A model generated the notes under the pieces. That model ran no database searches and had not been told where the DNA came from. It saw nothing but the letters and a program-made list of their open reading frames with translations. A program made the translations under genes and the position numbers. A DNA stretch of 64,000 bases, taken from the NCBI RefSeq assembly GCF_902459465.1, contig NC_047071.1, positions 7,582,098 through 7,646,097 on the forward strand. Direction: 5' to 3'. Source of the DNA: Asterias rubens (lineage: Eukaryota > Echinodermata > Asteroidea > Forcipulatida > Asteriidae). Positions 1 to 11,948 of this stretch are shown here, one piece after another (the stretch's first letter is position 1; each line of letters opens with the position of its first letter).

Positions 1-185
1 TAAGCATCTGAAAGCACACAACATCGTTTGAAAAGGGTGTTTTTTCTTCTATTGTTGTCTCGCAACTTCGACGACTAAATGAGTTCAAATTTTCACAGGT
101 GTGTTATTTTGTGCATATTGTTGAGGTACACTTAGTGAGAAGACTGGTCTTTGACAATTACCAAAGGTGTCCAGTGTCTTTAAAG
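1..185 (+). repeat. Repeat A, right-hand part, cut by window edge
   Basis: The block runs from the 'gcatctgaaagcacacaac' segment to the terminal 'ccagtgtctttaaag', matching the right half of the dispersed repeat A seen complete at 3499-3876. The left half lies outside the window. Confidence 0.85.
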
Positions 186-274
186 ACGAGTTTATAGGTG
201 TCCATCCAGTCAGTGCTGGGAGGTTATTGTTGCCAGTAACTTGTTAACGCTGCATTCGACCAATTAATATTAAT

Positions 275-640
275 ATTAATATAAAACAGTATTGTCCAAG
301 GCCCATACTTCGTGTATCACAACTTCTATATCAAATAACAAACCTGTGAAAATTTGGGCTTAATCGGTCATCGGAGTCGGGAGAAAACAACGGGAAAACC
401 CACCCTTGTATCCTCGCGTTTCGCCGTGTCATGACATGTGTTTAAAATAAATCCGTAATTCTCGTTAACGAGAATTGATATTGTTTTACTGTTTTCTCAA
501 AAAGTAAAGCATTTCATGGAATAATATTTCAAGAGAAGTATTTCACCACTACCTTCTGTAAACCCTGTAAGTTATTTGTAAATCTGTGATTTTTGTTTTC
601 TGTACCGAAAGGGTCCAATGGCTTAAACTCCATGCCTCAG
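275..640 (-). repeat. Repeat B, a diverged relative of repeat A
   Basis: This block shares the 'caaacctgtgaaaattt' core with repeat A but has its own interior, including the inverted pair 'attctcgttaacgagaat'. The same sequence in opposite orientation is the 50208-50554 insertion in the second ML-gene copy. The boundaries here are approximate. Confidence 0.6.
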
Positions 641-2130
641 GGTTTGGTCAGTGGTGCAAGGTAGGAGTTGTATATTATTCAAAGTGTTGTACCAAACAAG
701 CCTCTGGGATTTCATTGTTTATAGATTGAAGTTTGCTAGGAGTTTACTACTTCTTGGGTTGTGGTTGGGATTTAGTTAATGGATAAATACTAAAGAAAGT
801 ATTGCTAGAAGTGATTAGTTATTATCAACCACAGGAGACATTGCTGAGTTATTTATATTTCTCTTTATCCTGTTGTTTAGTGTGTTTCTTTGTTTGGATA
901 CTAGTGTGGTGATTTCTGTGCATAATTAGTATGGCTAGAGCACAGGTTTTCGTGATTGTAGAATGGTAAATTGCAGTGAATTATATTGTTATTTGTTAAC
1001 TCTTTGTTGTAACATTTGTCATTCTGTGGATGACTGGAGAATACAAGTACTGACTTAAACTTGTTGAGCAACAAACTCATTTCTGTTTCTGTTTTCCTTT
1101 CATTCCAGACAAATTTAATATGATTCTTCACTGTTTGAAATCAACCTAACATTGAGGTGTGTTAACATTTATCTCAAACAACGATAATTAACAAGGCTCT
1201 CTTCGCCCTTAATTTTATTTATTAGTTTTATTTTGTACATTTCATAGAGTCAGAAGATCTGGGCTTTGGTAATTCTTTAAGACGTTATCGAAAATAGGAA
1301 GAATTCCATTTCATTACTGCTTTAACTTCAATGAACAAATGGCACCTTAGGCCCTTCCAAACTCGTTCGATGAAAACTTCCACTTATTATGGCCTTGATC
1401 GACTTGAATATTATGGCCTTGGTCGACAATGACCTTGGTCGACAATGACCTTGGTGTACCAGTGTCAAACGTTGCTTGTGTGAAGGAGGTTTATGTAGAG
1501 CTTTTCTTGCACTCGTCACAGTTTGTTGCACTATTAGAGAGTCGACGGGATTGTTTTCTACACTTCATTGAGGGTTGGTTTGTTGAGGCTGCGGTCGCAG
1601 TAATAACACTATCTGAATTGCATTTAGACTTTAAAATGTGAACTCCGAAAGACCGCAACAATGTCATCAATTACTGGGAGGAACAATAGGGAAATGTAAA
1701 CTTGTCATCCAAGCAAAGAATTCCCTTTGTATAGGTACGCATTGATTTTCCCCTTCAACTTTGCAGCGAAAGCTTCGTGCAGAATCTGGTTCTTGATATC
1801 ATCAAATGTTTGGGAAGCTAAGCCAATAGGGATGCACGTATAATCTGTCCAGAAAGACACAATTTGAAATTAGTGTATGAAGAATTGTATGATTGAGAAA
1901 TCTAGCTTGATTGCACAGACGAGTCCGTTGAGTTATAGAGACCCAAGCAATGAGTGTTAATTTCTACCATGTTTATGGGCAGATTGACCAGCTAGCTGTA
2001 GTGGTGAGATCTTTAACCCAAGGCGTTGGAAGCCCCCCCCCCACCACGAGAAAACGAGTGTCCCCTTCCCTTTAAACATGGAGATGTGACTTAAGACACT
2101 CGGAACATTAGGACTACTGGGGGAACTAAA
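641..2130. other. Intergenic stretch without recognised gene
   Basis: I see only short ORFs on both strands and no splice-bounded coding exon. A small direct repeat of the 'gaccttggtcgacaat' type lies near 1390-1450. A C-run is at about 2033-2042. Confidence 0.5.
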
Positions 2131-2132
2131 TT

Positions 2133-2366
2133 TTAGTAAGGCGTTATTCCGGACCAGTTCTGTGCGAAGACCTCAACGCCTGAGGTACCTGGAGTCCAAT
2201 ATCTTGAGAAAAACTTGTACACTGTTGGCATTGTGAAAACTAGCGAAACATTCAATTGAAAGGGGCCCCATCCGACTGGTGGAGAGAGAACAAAATCGTC
2301 TGTTAAACACCAATCATCGATCAGTGTTAATAGTTCTGCTAACATAACCAGCTTGTTCATTGAGAC
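2133..2366 (-). pseudogene. DIRS-like retrotransposon pol fragment (RNase H region)
   Basis: The minus-strand translation contains a block reading FFSRYWTPGTSGVEVFAQNW. It follows DDWCLTDDFVL and a WGPF motif. In DIRS/Ngaro-type tyrosine-recombinase retrotransposons the end of the RNase H region carries a similar series: a DDW..., WGP-type start, then F.S..W.PG...VDAF.Q.W. That family resemblance comes from memory and was not searched. Only about 75 codons stay open and nothing recognisable of reverse transcriptase or recombinase surrounds them, so this is a relic. It could be a short coding exon of a host gene, but I consider that unlikely. Confidence 0.55.
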
Positions 2367-2479
2367 TTCTGGGAATCCAGTCTTACCTCCAACCTAATTG
2401 TGTTTTGTAGACAAGTGCTAAATATTTCAAGAGCTAAAATTTTAAGAGATGCATTGAAATTTTCCCCTTTATAAGCACC

Positions 2480-2877
2480 GGAAACTGTTGGTTATTGCCC
2501 AAAATAATTGTTACCATAAAAACTTACTCGTTAGCGACCAATGGAGAGATTTTGATAGTCACTGTGATAGTATAGAACATTATGAGAAACGGCTTCCTCT
2601 GGAGTAACGCCATTTTTGAGAAAGAAGTTATTTTTCACTAAAATATTTGAATTTGATTGCGAGACCTCGGAATTATAGATTTCGAGGTTCCGAAATCAAG
2701 CATCTGAAAGCACACAACTTCGTGCGACAAGGGTGTTTTTCTGCTATTGTTATCTTGCAAATTCAACGACCAATTGTGTTAACATTTCCAAAGGTTTGTT
2801 ATTTTGTACATTTATTGAGATACACCGGGTAAGAAGACTGGTCTTTGACAATGACCAATATTGTCCAGTGTCTTGAA
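2480..2877 (+). repeat. Repeat A copy (complete)
   Basis: It starts near 'gaaactgttggttattgccc', contains the central palindrome of the 'gacctcggaa...ttccgaaatc' type, and ends with 'ccagtgtcttgaa'. Confidence 0.85.
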
Positions 2878-3498
2878 CTAATGAGCAAAAGAAAATCAAC
2901 AAAAATCAGAAAAGTTATCAAAATATTTAAAACAAATTGACGGATGCTGTTTGCATTGGAGCCTAATTTAAATAGGCTTGATGAAAACACCTGCTGTAGC
3001 TTCATTGTTGCGTCTGAGAATCTGACGTCATAGGATTGCGCCCTACCACGTGACCTTGGTAGGTGAAGCATAGGGCCTACGCTATATGTTTATTTGCAGT
3101 GAATTGGCCAGCTCATATCTCTTATAGGAACTTCTTGTAGAAGACGTCATCAGCAAAATCTCTGATAAAACATTTGATTTGTTTGAGAATCCATACAAGG
3201 TGAGTAGAATTTGTGTCTGCTTTTCATTTTATTTTGTCTGTTTTCCTATATTTAGTGTGATTGCCTTGTACCATTATGCTACTGGAAATTAGTTGGTAAA
3301 TTTGCTTAAAAGCAAACAAGATTAAACAATAATTCAAGTTAAAGAAACAATACGTGTTTGTTATTCAAACTTTTTTCATTTTGCTTTTTTTGTTAACTGT
3401 TGTGTCTTTTTTAAACCATAATGCTAATTCTGCTCGAGTTTTTATTCTGTATTGTAATATATTTGACTGTATCACTTTGAAACAGTGTCAAAGCGCAG

Positions 3499-3876
3499 TT
3501 AAAGGCAGTGGACACTATTAATCAAAATAATTATTAGCATAAAACTTTACTTGGTGACGAGTAATGGGGAGAGGTTGATGGTATAAAACATTGTGAGAAA
3601 CGGCTCCCTCTGAAGTGACATAATTTCCGAGAAAGAAGTAATTTTCCACGAATTTGATTCCGAGACGTCAGATTTAGAAATTGAGGGTCTCGAAATCAAC
3701 CATCTATACGCACGCAACTTCGTGTGACAAGGGTGTTTTTTCTTTCATTATTATCTCACAACTTCGACGACCGATTGAGCTCAAATTTGCACAGGTTTGT
3801 TATTTTATGCATATGTCGAGATACACCAAGTGAGAAGACTGGTCTTTGCATTTACCAATAGTGTCCACTGTCTTTA
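3499..3876 (+). repeat. Repeat A copy (complete, reference copy)
   Basis: Both ends are clear: 'ttaaaggcagtggacacta' at the left and the inverted 'tagtgtccactgtctttaa' form at the right, giving terminal inverted repeats on a roughly 378-bp body. An inner palindrome pairs 'cgagacgtcagatt' with 'gagggtctcga'. This is the structure of a non-autonomous foldback/MITE element; no protein is encoded. Confidence 0.9.
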
Positions 3877-3879
3877 AGT

Positions 3880-6800
3880 TATATGTAAGAAAGTAACGAA
3901 CGAAACGATCAAATAGAAGAGTTTTTAAAAGTGAAGACATGTCCAAAAGTGTTACACATTGCAAAACTGGGGAGGTTATAGTTAACAGTGACATTGGGTG
4001 TTGTCACATTTATTATAACAGATCAACATTTACATCAAAGGGTGTTAAAATAGCACACATTTCTGCACAAACAACAACATTGGTGTTATTGGAACACCTT
4101 TCAATGTTCTTTTTGATTCTCTTTTCGGTATTAACAACTCCCATGTGCTACCAATTTAAACACCCCAGTTGTTGAGTTGCATTTATCAATATTAAACTGG
4201 TTCTGCAACACAGTCACGCTCAAAACTCTCAAGTTACTCACACTCATTTATGTTTCGATTCGCAACATCAGAACAACTTTAGGTCCATGCAATTATAGTA
4301 TATATGATCTCAATTCATAGGATGGCGGTCTTTTCAGTCCTTTATTAAAGATTTTTTACCCAATCTCCTGCCATGATATAAACAGAGCGAATCTAATAGC
4401 TCGTTCGTATACAGCTGTGATGTTGTCAGTTTAAAACTGATGACATGGTTATTTTGGAGAAAAAATATTATATTTTTTTACACAATCGACGAGTTGATGC
4501 AATTGTAATAGTCACTTTGAATCCACGATAGTTTAATATTTTATTTCAAAATATCATTGTTTGATTTTCATACAATGTGAAACAATATCAAAACGGAGGG
4601 CAAATTATGTAGGGCCTATTGTCCATCTTGTGCCTAGAAGACGTACATTTCAGCGTGTGTCAATCTCATAACTCCCAATTCATTTTCGTCACAAAACAAT
4701 CGACTTCAGAGAAGGTATGAAGGAGAGATACATATAATGTGTTAGACCTAATGATACAACTTGATGATTTTATGAAACACTCACACAGCATAAAATACGA
4801 CATTCGAATCCACTTATTTAATGTTTTATTTCAAGGTATTTGTTTGATTTGCATACAATTACAATACGAAACAATATCAACACGGATGGCAAATTATACA
4901 GGGGCCCATGGTCTCGTTTCCTATCTTGTGCCCAGATAGAAGAAGACGGGTATACACGAAACACCCATACATTTTCAAGCAGACTTCTTTTTCGACTTTA
5001 TAAAATAAGGAAGTTAAAAACAGTCTCTTTTTTTTTTAAACTGGCTTTATTTATAATATTTCTTTTTATACAAACTTGGGAGTGATCCTACTCGTTACTT
5101 TCATATTAAAAATAATAAGTTTCGGTTTGACAAAATTGTTCTACAAACATGGTTGTCAATTATTTTGTAAATCAGTTATTAAAATGGAGACGTCATGCTT
5201 ACATCTGAAACTTGTTGTGATGCTCAGATCCTTATATCCAGTGGCTTAAGTTACAACCAAGTACAAGAATGTTCTAAACTCGTTAAACTAATACTCGGTC
5301 AAATCTCTCAGCACGATCTGTTGTCAGTGTCTGTCCTTTGATTGATTGAAATGCTAATTATTATAACACTTCTGGACAGCAACTTAATACAGCATCGTTT
5401 GCTTTTTCTTTGATAAATTAGTCTAGAGAGGAACGTATGTTTAAGTCGTTTTACGTCATGTAAATGTCTAAGTTGCAGATTGACAAGGCGATGACTCAAA
5501 TATTCCTGCGGAGTTTGATCTTTAATAATTAGAAACGCCACCCACAAAGGTTCTCCTTCACTTCACTCCACAAAACGCTCTTTTAATTAGGATATTACGC
5601 CTTTACATGAACAATAACAACATGTAGATGTTATACATTGGTAAACTTGTAGACATATTTTCCCATTTTTCGAGTTGATATAACTTTGTTCACTGTTTAT
5701 TTTTGCACCAACTCCACATAAGACGTCATGTTTTTGATGTTCAGATTATATACGCTTATATTTGTCTCGACATTTGATGAACGTAATTATTGTAGAACGT
5801 CGAAACTAAAGTAATGAATACAATTCATGAAAGGTTCTAGAATTTGTAATTTGGAATCACACCTAAATATTTTGTTCTGGATTGTTCTTGAAACACTTTA
5901 AACTATGGTTAGGCCTACCACAATGATAACCCAATCTAGATTAACAATCGATGTAAAAGATATGGGTTTTAGTAATTGCAGTTCTCATGTTGATGTTTGA
6001 TTACGTTTTTTGAACGAGGGATGGGTGGGTGTGAGGGAAGGACAACATTATAAGTTGTCCAAACCTATCAATAAATCATTATGATTTGTGTGTCTGAACG
6101 AGACATGATGATCTTTCATGCCGTCTATTCCGCCGAGAAGTACCCATCCAAGTGTACACTGATGATCAGGTACAGTGAAAACAGTTTTTTTTTTCATTAA
6201 AATAAAATTAGCAGAATGAGCGATTAATGAGGCGCATCGGAAGCGGTTTGATCACCTTCAGTTCCTCCTTATGCAAACTCTACATCTGGTTTATAAATCC
6301 AGCTGTGTGCGCATGGATGACAATAACTTCATAACGATTTATTCATATTATCATTCATATGGAACTTTAGAGGAAATCCAGCATAGTGTCATACTATATA
6401 TAGCTCCCGTATCCGTTTTGCGATTTGAATAACAAGTTTATTTCTTTTCGCCACAGCGATCATTACTTGATCACTTTACCGTATCGATAACATTAAAAAT
6501 AAGATTTCAAATATAGGAAGACTTTTGAACCAACTGGGACAATGTTTGTATTGATATTCCTTATGACTTGTAGGTTATAATTATTTACCGGTCCAAATAA
6601 CGTGCAATATCGCAAAACAAAATTAGATCATTCTGTTAGATGTTTGGAAGACAATTTTTAATGGAAAGTTTGGGTTCGGTGATATTAACAGGTGTTTTAT
6701 ATTGATGGAAAATCAATTCGGTATGTGAAAGAAATAGCAAAAGCGAGGAGTGATTTGTGACATGAGAATGTAAACAACCTAGTTGGTAATGTTAATCGAC

Positions 6801-7080
6801 CTTCTGCTGGGTTGACAGGTGCCCTTAAAGTGCCTGGTACATTTGCGTAATATCTTATGGCAGGAAGTTGATGTATTACTTATTTGTGATGTATTAAGAC
6901 TAGTGAATGACAACTATTTCTCTCAGCAATTCTGTAAATCATGCAATCCAAGACACAGGATAATGCCCGCTGAGTGTAAATCAAGCACAGCCAGTTTAAT
7001 GACATGTGACGTAACAACTGTACAAAGCTATCAATAGTTTACAAACAAATTTGGATTCGTAGTGTTTTGAACTCAGTTGT
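3880..7080. other. AT-rich intergenic stretch without recognised gene
   Basis: Several 60-80 codon ORFs exist on both strands, but none has a domain, a signal peptide with a plausible downstream body, or convincing splice sites. Parts near 4440-4620 and 4790-4920 resemble each other ('gatttgcatacaat', 'aatatcaacacgga', 'ggcaaattat'), suggesting an old local duplication. Confidence 0.45.
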
Positions 7081-7084
7081 TAAA

Positions 7085-7396
7085 GAGGGTTTGATTACAT
7101 CCTTTGGATGGGACGTAAAGCCGTTGGTCCCATGTGTTGTGTAACGCATGTAAAAGAACCCAGTGCACTTATCGAAAAGAGAAGGGGTTCGCCCCGGTGT
7201 TCCTTGTTGTGGCTGCTTAATGCGCTAGCACCTTGGTAAACCCTTATAAGGTGCTACATAATTGGGTCTCAGAATTCATCACTGCAATAACCTATCTTTC
7301 TGAAATGTTGTATATACTCAGCGCCTTGAGTACCTTGTTGATACGTGCGCTATATAAGACTTCGATATTATTACATTATTATTATTACATGAATTC
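7085..7396 (+). mobile_element. SINE/L2-type retroposon 3' end with ATT tail
   Basis: The block 'gggacgtaaagccgttggtc', then 'aagaacccagtgcactt', then 'gcgctatataagacttcgat' is followed by a run of (ATT)n near 7368-7390. This is the usual form of L2/CR1-mobilised SINE 3' ends in marine invertebrates (family knowledge). No tRNA-like head was found, so it is probably 5'-truncated. It ends only about 30 bases before the start codon at 7427 and so may contribute the 5' flank or UTR intron of that gene. Confidence 0.7.
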
Positions 7397-7426
7397 GTAG
7401 TTTTTATCAATTTCTTCCAGCTCAAA

Positions 7427-8134
7427 ATGAAGAAGCACCTGACGGTTCTCAATGTTCTCATTTTCATGATGATCATAAAACACGCTCTCTGCGGCGGACA
7501 CAGCTCATGGTACCGAAGCAGTAGCGGGAGGAGCTCAATGCGGAGCAGTGTAAGACTTCACGGTGGACGACAGTTTACAAGCAGCAGTGGCAGTACCAGC
7601 AGCATGTGTGGCGGTGCCTATTTTAGTAGCATGAGTGGGATGAGCGGTAGTACAGGCAACGAAGACATTAGTGCTATGCTGTCTTCTCGTCGGTACATAA
7701 GCAGGACTCCCCCGGAGTCATCAGAGGAACAGCAAACCAACAGCAATGAAAATTCATGTAGCCTGACTGATTGTTTGCCGTACATCAAAACACAGGAGGT
7801 AATTGAGCTTAGCTGGTCGCAAAAACGAGAGGCTTTCTGCAAGACACCATTCATAAATACCTGGCGTGATGCGGATAAACTTCTGCAAGCGTCAAGCACT
7901 ATTCTGCACACTCCAATCGTCACGCTCAATTCGGAACAGAAATCTAAAATCTTATCCCGCTATGGGAACTATTTCCACGATCCCGATCGAACGCCACCCA
8001 TACCATCTACAACTATCCCACCTCATCATCGAGAGAAGCGTAGCTCTAGCGTCAATGTCTGCCCGAGAGAAGAGCTATGGGATGCACTGGTTTTGGCTCT
8101 TACCGATGACGATGAGCTTATTCAAGTTATACAG
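7427..8134 (+). CDS. Secreted precursor, possible neurotrophin/Spaetzle-like cystine-knot protein (5' coding exon)
   Basis: The ATG at 7427 opens a 236-codon exon that ends exactly at CAG|gtaagt (8134/8135), phase 0. A good acceptor (ttcttccag) lies just before the ATG, so a 5' UTR intron is likely. Residues 1-22 form a signal peptide (hydrophobic VLIFMMIIKHALC). Residues about 24-85 are rich in Ser, Gly, Arg and Met. Two Cys pairs follow in the probable prodomain. Near residue 203 a furin-type REKR is followed by SSSVNVCPREELW. After cleavage the pattern is V-C-x5-W-x7-T-D-x6-V, which fits the first strand of neurotrophins (VC.....W.......TD). The remaining cystines would be in later exons that I could not place with confidence. 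IL-17-like or other cystine-knot ligands remain possible. The secreted, cleaved-precursor nature is well supported; the family is tentative. Without splicing the frame runs on to a stop at 8239. Confidence 0.7.
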
Positions 8135-8239
8135 GTAAGTTTCCTCAAAGCGTGGTGCTCTATAAACCTTCAGGCAAGTTCATGGCTGACGGCATTTGTG
8201 ATGTTCTCTTGGTGCAATATCATTTATATCACCACCTGA

Positions 8240-8800
8240 CCGTACCCCACTAACACCTGTTCACACATAGACGCCGCTTCGTAGCCGGGTCGTAGCCAAC
8301 AATGAGCGGGGCAAAGTCGTGGTGGGAACGCCATTATCGCACAAGCAGCGTGGTAACATCGTGGTTAGATCTCTGCGGTGGTCGTAATAAAAGAGCAGCA
8401 CCATCAGCAACCATTTCTAAGTAGAAAACCGCTTGGTCGGCATTTGTTTTGGTGTTTACGTCAGTAATCGTAGTGAGAGCTAGTCAGAAACACTTGTTAC
8501 ATAAAATCAGTAAAGTTGGGCGGAGTCGTCAATTTGCCAAATTGCTTGATTTTGACGGCGATCATACCCCGACTTGATTTTTTTGAGATCGGGGTGATTG
8601 GCATGATATTCGTAAGGTGTAAGTGTGTTTAAAGGACCCAGGAAGGTTCTCATCGTTCAGTACAGTTCTTCAACCCCAAATCAGTGAATATGGGATTTGT
8701 TTTAATCAAACAACAGCAAAACATCATTTATTTATTTAACACCAAGGCGCGTGGGCTCAAAGAAAGGCTTTTCCTTTTTTTCCTCATCAATTATGCCTCA
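8240..8800. other. Intron or intergenic stretch, nothing recognised
   Basis: Sequence downstream of the 8134 donor. A moderately GC-rich block at 8260-8400 has no ORF of note. No Cys-rich exon that would complete a cystine knot is visible. Confidence 0.4.
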
Positions 8801-8807
8801 AATTGGC

Positions 8808-9718
8808 TTAAAGGCACTGGACGGGCTGGTAATTGTCAAAGACCAGTCTTGTCCCGTGGTGTATCTCAACATTTACATAAAATATTAAAGCTGTGAAATT
8901 TGAACTCAATTGGTCGTCAAAGTTGCGAGAAGAAAATGGAAGAAAAACACCCTTGATGCACAAGTTGTGTGCTTTCAGATGCTTGATTTCGAGACCTCAA
9001 ATCAATTCAAATATTTTAGTGAGAAATTACTTCTTTTTTAAAAACTACGTTACTTCAGAAGGAGCCGATACGGACAATGGTATACAAATATTGATTGGCT
9101 AAGAGTGGAATGGGAAGAATATTATCGCAAGGTAAAATTTGGACCGTTCCATTTCACGAGGCGAAGCCGAGTAAAATGGAACAGTCAAAATTTTACCGAG
9201 CGATAATATTCCTTCCATTCCACGAATTAAAGCCACTCAATATTTGTTTTATATAACTGACATATATATCCTTGTCATTTGATGTATTTTAAAAGTATAA
9301 CATTATAAAAAATCACACAAATTACTAACAACCAAAAATCATATAGCGCCGCGTAGCGGCAACAATGCACAAATCGGATCACAACCTTTTGCACAGGCGC
9401 TCCTTTGTTTTAGCAGCGGCACGGCGGCGCTGTACTGCTCAAAAACATTGGGAACAAGGATGATCCTAACTGTTGAATGGGAATTGCTATTCCCCATGGG
9501 CGAATAGGTATTTTTGATCGCCGGTGCGGATGGGAGTAATAGTGAATGTCACGTGAAATAAGTTCCACCAATAAAATGACAAGGATCTGTATGTCAGTTA
9601 TATAATCTATACTATCAACAGCTCTCCATTGCTTACTACCTATATAGTAAGTTTTTATGCTTACAATTATTTTGAGTAAATACCAATAGTGTCCAATGCC
9701 TTTAAGATTGCAACACAG
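8808..9718 (-). repeat. Repeat A copy split by an inserted element
   Basis: The inverted-orientation copy starts with 'ttaaaggcactgg' and stays readable to about 9080 ('gaaggagccga'). It resumes at about 9608 ('tatactatcaacagctctcc') and ends with 'gtccaatgcctttaag'. The intervening 522 bases are a different repeat (9086-9607). Confidence 0.8.
9086..9607. mobile_element. Composite foldback element, nested in repeat A
   Basis: Two adjacent palindromes are present. In the first, 'agagtggaatgggaagaata' pairs with 'attccttccattccacga'. In the second, 'tatataactgacatata' pairs with 'gtatgtcagttatata'. The direct flank TATAC occurs at 9081-9085 and 9608-9612, as a target-site duplication would. 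A related copy lies at 34254-34755. Confidence 0.7.
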
Positions 9719-9756
9719 AGCACTACATTGCACTTTCCGGGACCTAACTAAGCGAG

Positions 9757-9852
9757 CGCAGACCCCACGCCGTGTATGTCAACAACGACAAACATGACTT
9801 TATGTCTGACTTCCAACCCCTCCCAATCTCCGAGGAGTTCAGCCCTTTTTGA
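9757..9852 (+). CDS. Doubtful 3' exon of the 7427 gene
   Basis: An AG at 9755-9756 would open a phase-0 frame that joins the 8134 donor in phase and runs 31 codons to TGA at 9850-9852. It includes HAVYVNNDKHDFMSDF and PLPISEEFSPF. The residue mix looks coding and a branch-point-like ctaac precedes it. However, the AG is very close to that branch point, the polypyrimidine tract is poor, and the exon adds no cysteine. An intervening exon, or complete coincidence, is equally possible. Confidence 0.2.
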   Translation, partial: RRPHAVYVNNDKHDFMSDFQPLPISEEFSPF

Positions 9853-9859
9853 TTCGGAT

Positions 9860-10740
9860 ACATCACGTGAACTTTTTTCTAAATGCTCAAAAACGGCAAG
9901 TTCGATGATTGATTTTTAGGAACCGGTCGTTTTCATTCCTGGAACACTTTTATCGGAGTCACGTTTTAGTGTTTTTTTTTGTAGCCCAAATAGCCCAAAC
10001 GAAGCCGGTGTGTCCCTTTCATGTCAGTCAAAGAAACCTGCAGATTTACGAAATGATGAGAGTTTGGTATTGGTTTGATTGCTTTTTAGATCGCTGATGC
10101 CACGCAATGGATCCTAATGGAAAGGTGTGCGCAGACTCATTGTAACTTCGTATCAAGCTGTCAGTGCACGCACCACACCCGTCTCGTACGTGCAGCGGTC
10201 ATCAGTTTTGACCAATCACAGGTGGTGGAGAGATATATCAAAGTGTACTGTTGTATTGGACAGATATTGTTTTAAAATCACTTTCCGGTCAGCATAGAGG
10301 TCAATCACAAAGGGACCCGAAGTCTAGGTTCAGTAACAACCCGGGAGTTTTTAGAGTGTAGAAACACTTGTCGGCTGAGGTCGGCTGAGGTAGGAATAAT
10401 TATGGGAAAACAACAATTGTGGAAATAAAACTAGGGTATTCACAAAGATATCATGCCAAGTTCATGTACTGCCCTTTTGTTTTCACTGTATAAGTCACTG
10501 CATGGTCGTTAGCCTGATAATAAAGTGTATGTTTAGTAACGTAGTATAGTATGTAGGTGCAAATTCAACTAAACTATTGATTGTTCACTTGGGATGGCTT
10601 AATTAGTTTTCAATTCAATGTTTTATTGCTAGTCAACTTTCGCAGAAAGGGAAATGGCAGACTCTTTTTACCTAGAGGATAAAACATAACACAAATTCAA
10701 AATATGACATTGGTGGTTCCCCTGTTTGTTGAACTGTTTC
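9860..10740. other. Intergenic stretch without recognised gene
   Basis: One 62-codon ORF (9909-10097) lacks any recognisable feature. A 10-base unit 'gtcggctgag' is doubled at 10371-10390. Nothing else is supported. Confidence 0.4.
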
Positions 10741-10743
10741 TTA

Positions 10744-11294
10744 GGGCACTAGACACTTTTGGTAATTACTCAAAATAATTGCTTGCATAAAAACTTATTT
10801 CGAGCAATGAAGAGCTGTTGATAGTATAAACTATTGTAAGAAACGGCTCTTTCGCTGAAGTAACATAGTTTTTGAGAAAAAAGAAGTTTCTCACTAAAAT
10901 ATTTGAATTGAATTCGAGACCTCAACTAAGCTCTCGATCTCAAGCATCTGAGAGAACACAAATTGTGCGACAAGGGTGTTTTTTCTTTTATAATTCTCTA
11001 GCAAAATCGACGACCAATTGAGTTCAAATGTTCACAGGTCTGTTACTTTATGCATATGTTGAAATACACCAAGTGAGAAGACTGTTGTTTGTCAATTATC
11101 AAAGGTGTCCAGCCGTCGATTTCACCAAACTCTTTCTAACTTAGGAATAATCTTAGGACTTAGGACGAGTTCAGTTCCGTATGCGAAGACGTTAGGACGC
11201 ATTGAACCCATCTTAAGTTAGGACGAACTACTTGTCCTAACTCGAGATAGGATTAATCATAGTGTTTCGTGAAATCGACTGCAGTGCCTTTAAA
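10744..11294 (+). repeat. Repeat A copy with a nested MITE at its 3' end
   Basis: The copy begins 'gggcactagacacttttggt' and reaches 'aaaggtgtcca' near 11110. Its final 'cagtgcctttaaa' is at 11282-11294. The bases between are a separate palindromic insert. Confidence 0.8.
11113..11280. mobile_element. Palindromic MITE nested in repeat A
   Basis: Terminal inverted repeats 'gccgtcgatttcac' and 'gtgaaatcgactgc' enclose an inner palindrome of 'cttaggacttaggac' with 'gtcctaactcgagatagg'. CAG flanks both sides, suggesting a 3-bp target duplication. No coding capacity. Confidence 0.75.
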
Positions 11295-11799
11295 CATGGA
11301 CTATAACGGTACTCCTACATTAAAATCACTATCAGAACTTGTTTATTTTGTGTTCAGCTATCAATTCATTGTTGTGGTCATGTTTTTCTCCAAATAATTT
11401 TGCTACAATTTGACCGAAAAAATTTGACCTCGATTCTTCGATTTTGAAATTTCCCGCCCTGTACTGGTTCCCGGCTATTAAACCAACACTGAAATCCAAG
11501 CGGATTTGTAAACCAGCGGACGTCATGAACGCGGTCAAAAAATGGTGACGTCACACCCATGAAGCAACGAGAGTAAACAAAGATTACGCCATGTTACTCC
11601 GTGTGTTGTGTATGCGTTTTCATCCACACTACAGGCGTGCGTGTGTGCTACGAAGCTTTTTGTTTCTCGTGTATCAGCTATAAATACTGCCGACTATTTG
11701 GTTGTTTGTGGATGCACTAGAAGTTTCAAAGTTTGTGTAAGAAGCCTGGATCGATTCCGAAATTTAAACCTCTAAACATCGAGAGAATTCAGGGGGATC

Positions 11800-11948
11800 T
11801 TCTACCACCAGGCCCCAGCCAGTGCTGCTTGTGACTGCTACGAGTACGACGTCGACGGGGTCCCTCTGCCGTGGCCCTGGTCGCAAGTGGCCGTGGAACA
11901 GCAAAAGAATGAAGTGGCATTACAGAAAAGAGAGGGAGAAAAGCCTGG
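11800..11948 (+). pseudogene. Possible decayed coding segment before a splice donor
   Basis: An open frame including ACDCYEYDVDGVPLPWPW, then KNEVALQKREGEKP, runs to CTG|gtaagt at 11948/11949. Upstream, other frames also look protein-like (PGSIPKFKPLNIERIQGD), as if a frameshift separates them. I do not recognise the protein. A domesticated or dead transposon exon is the simplest guess. Confidence 0.2.
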
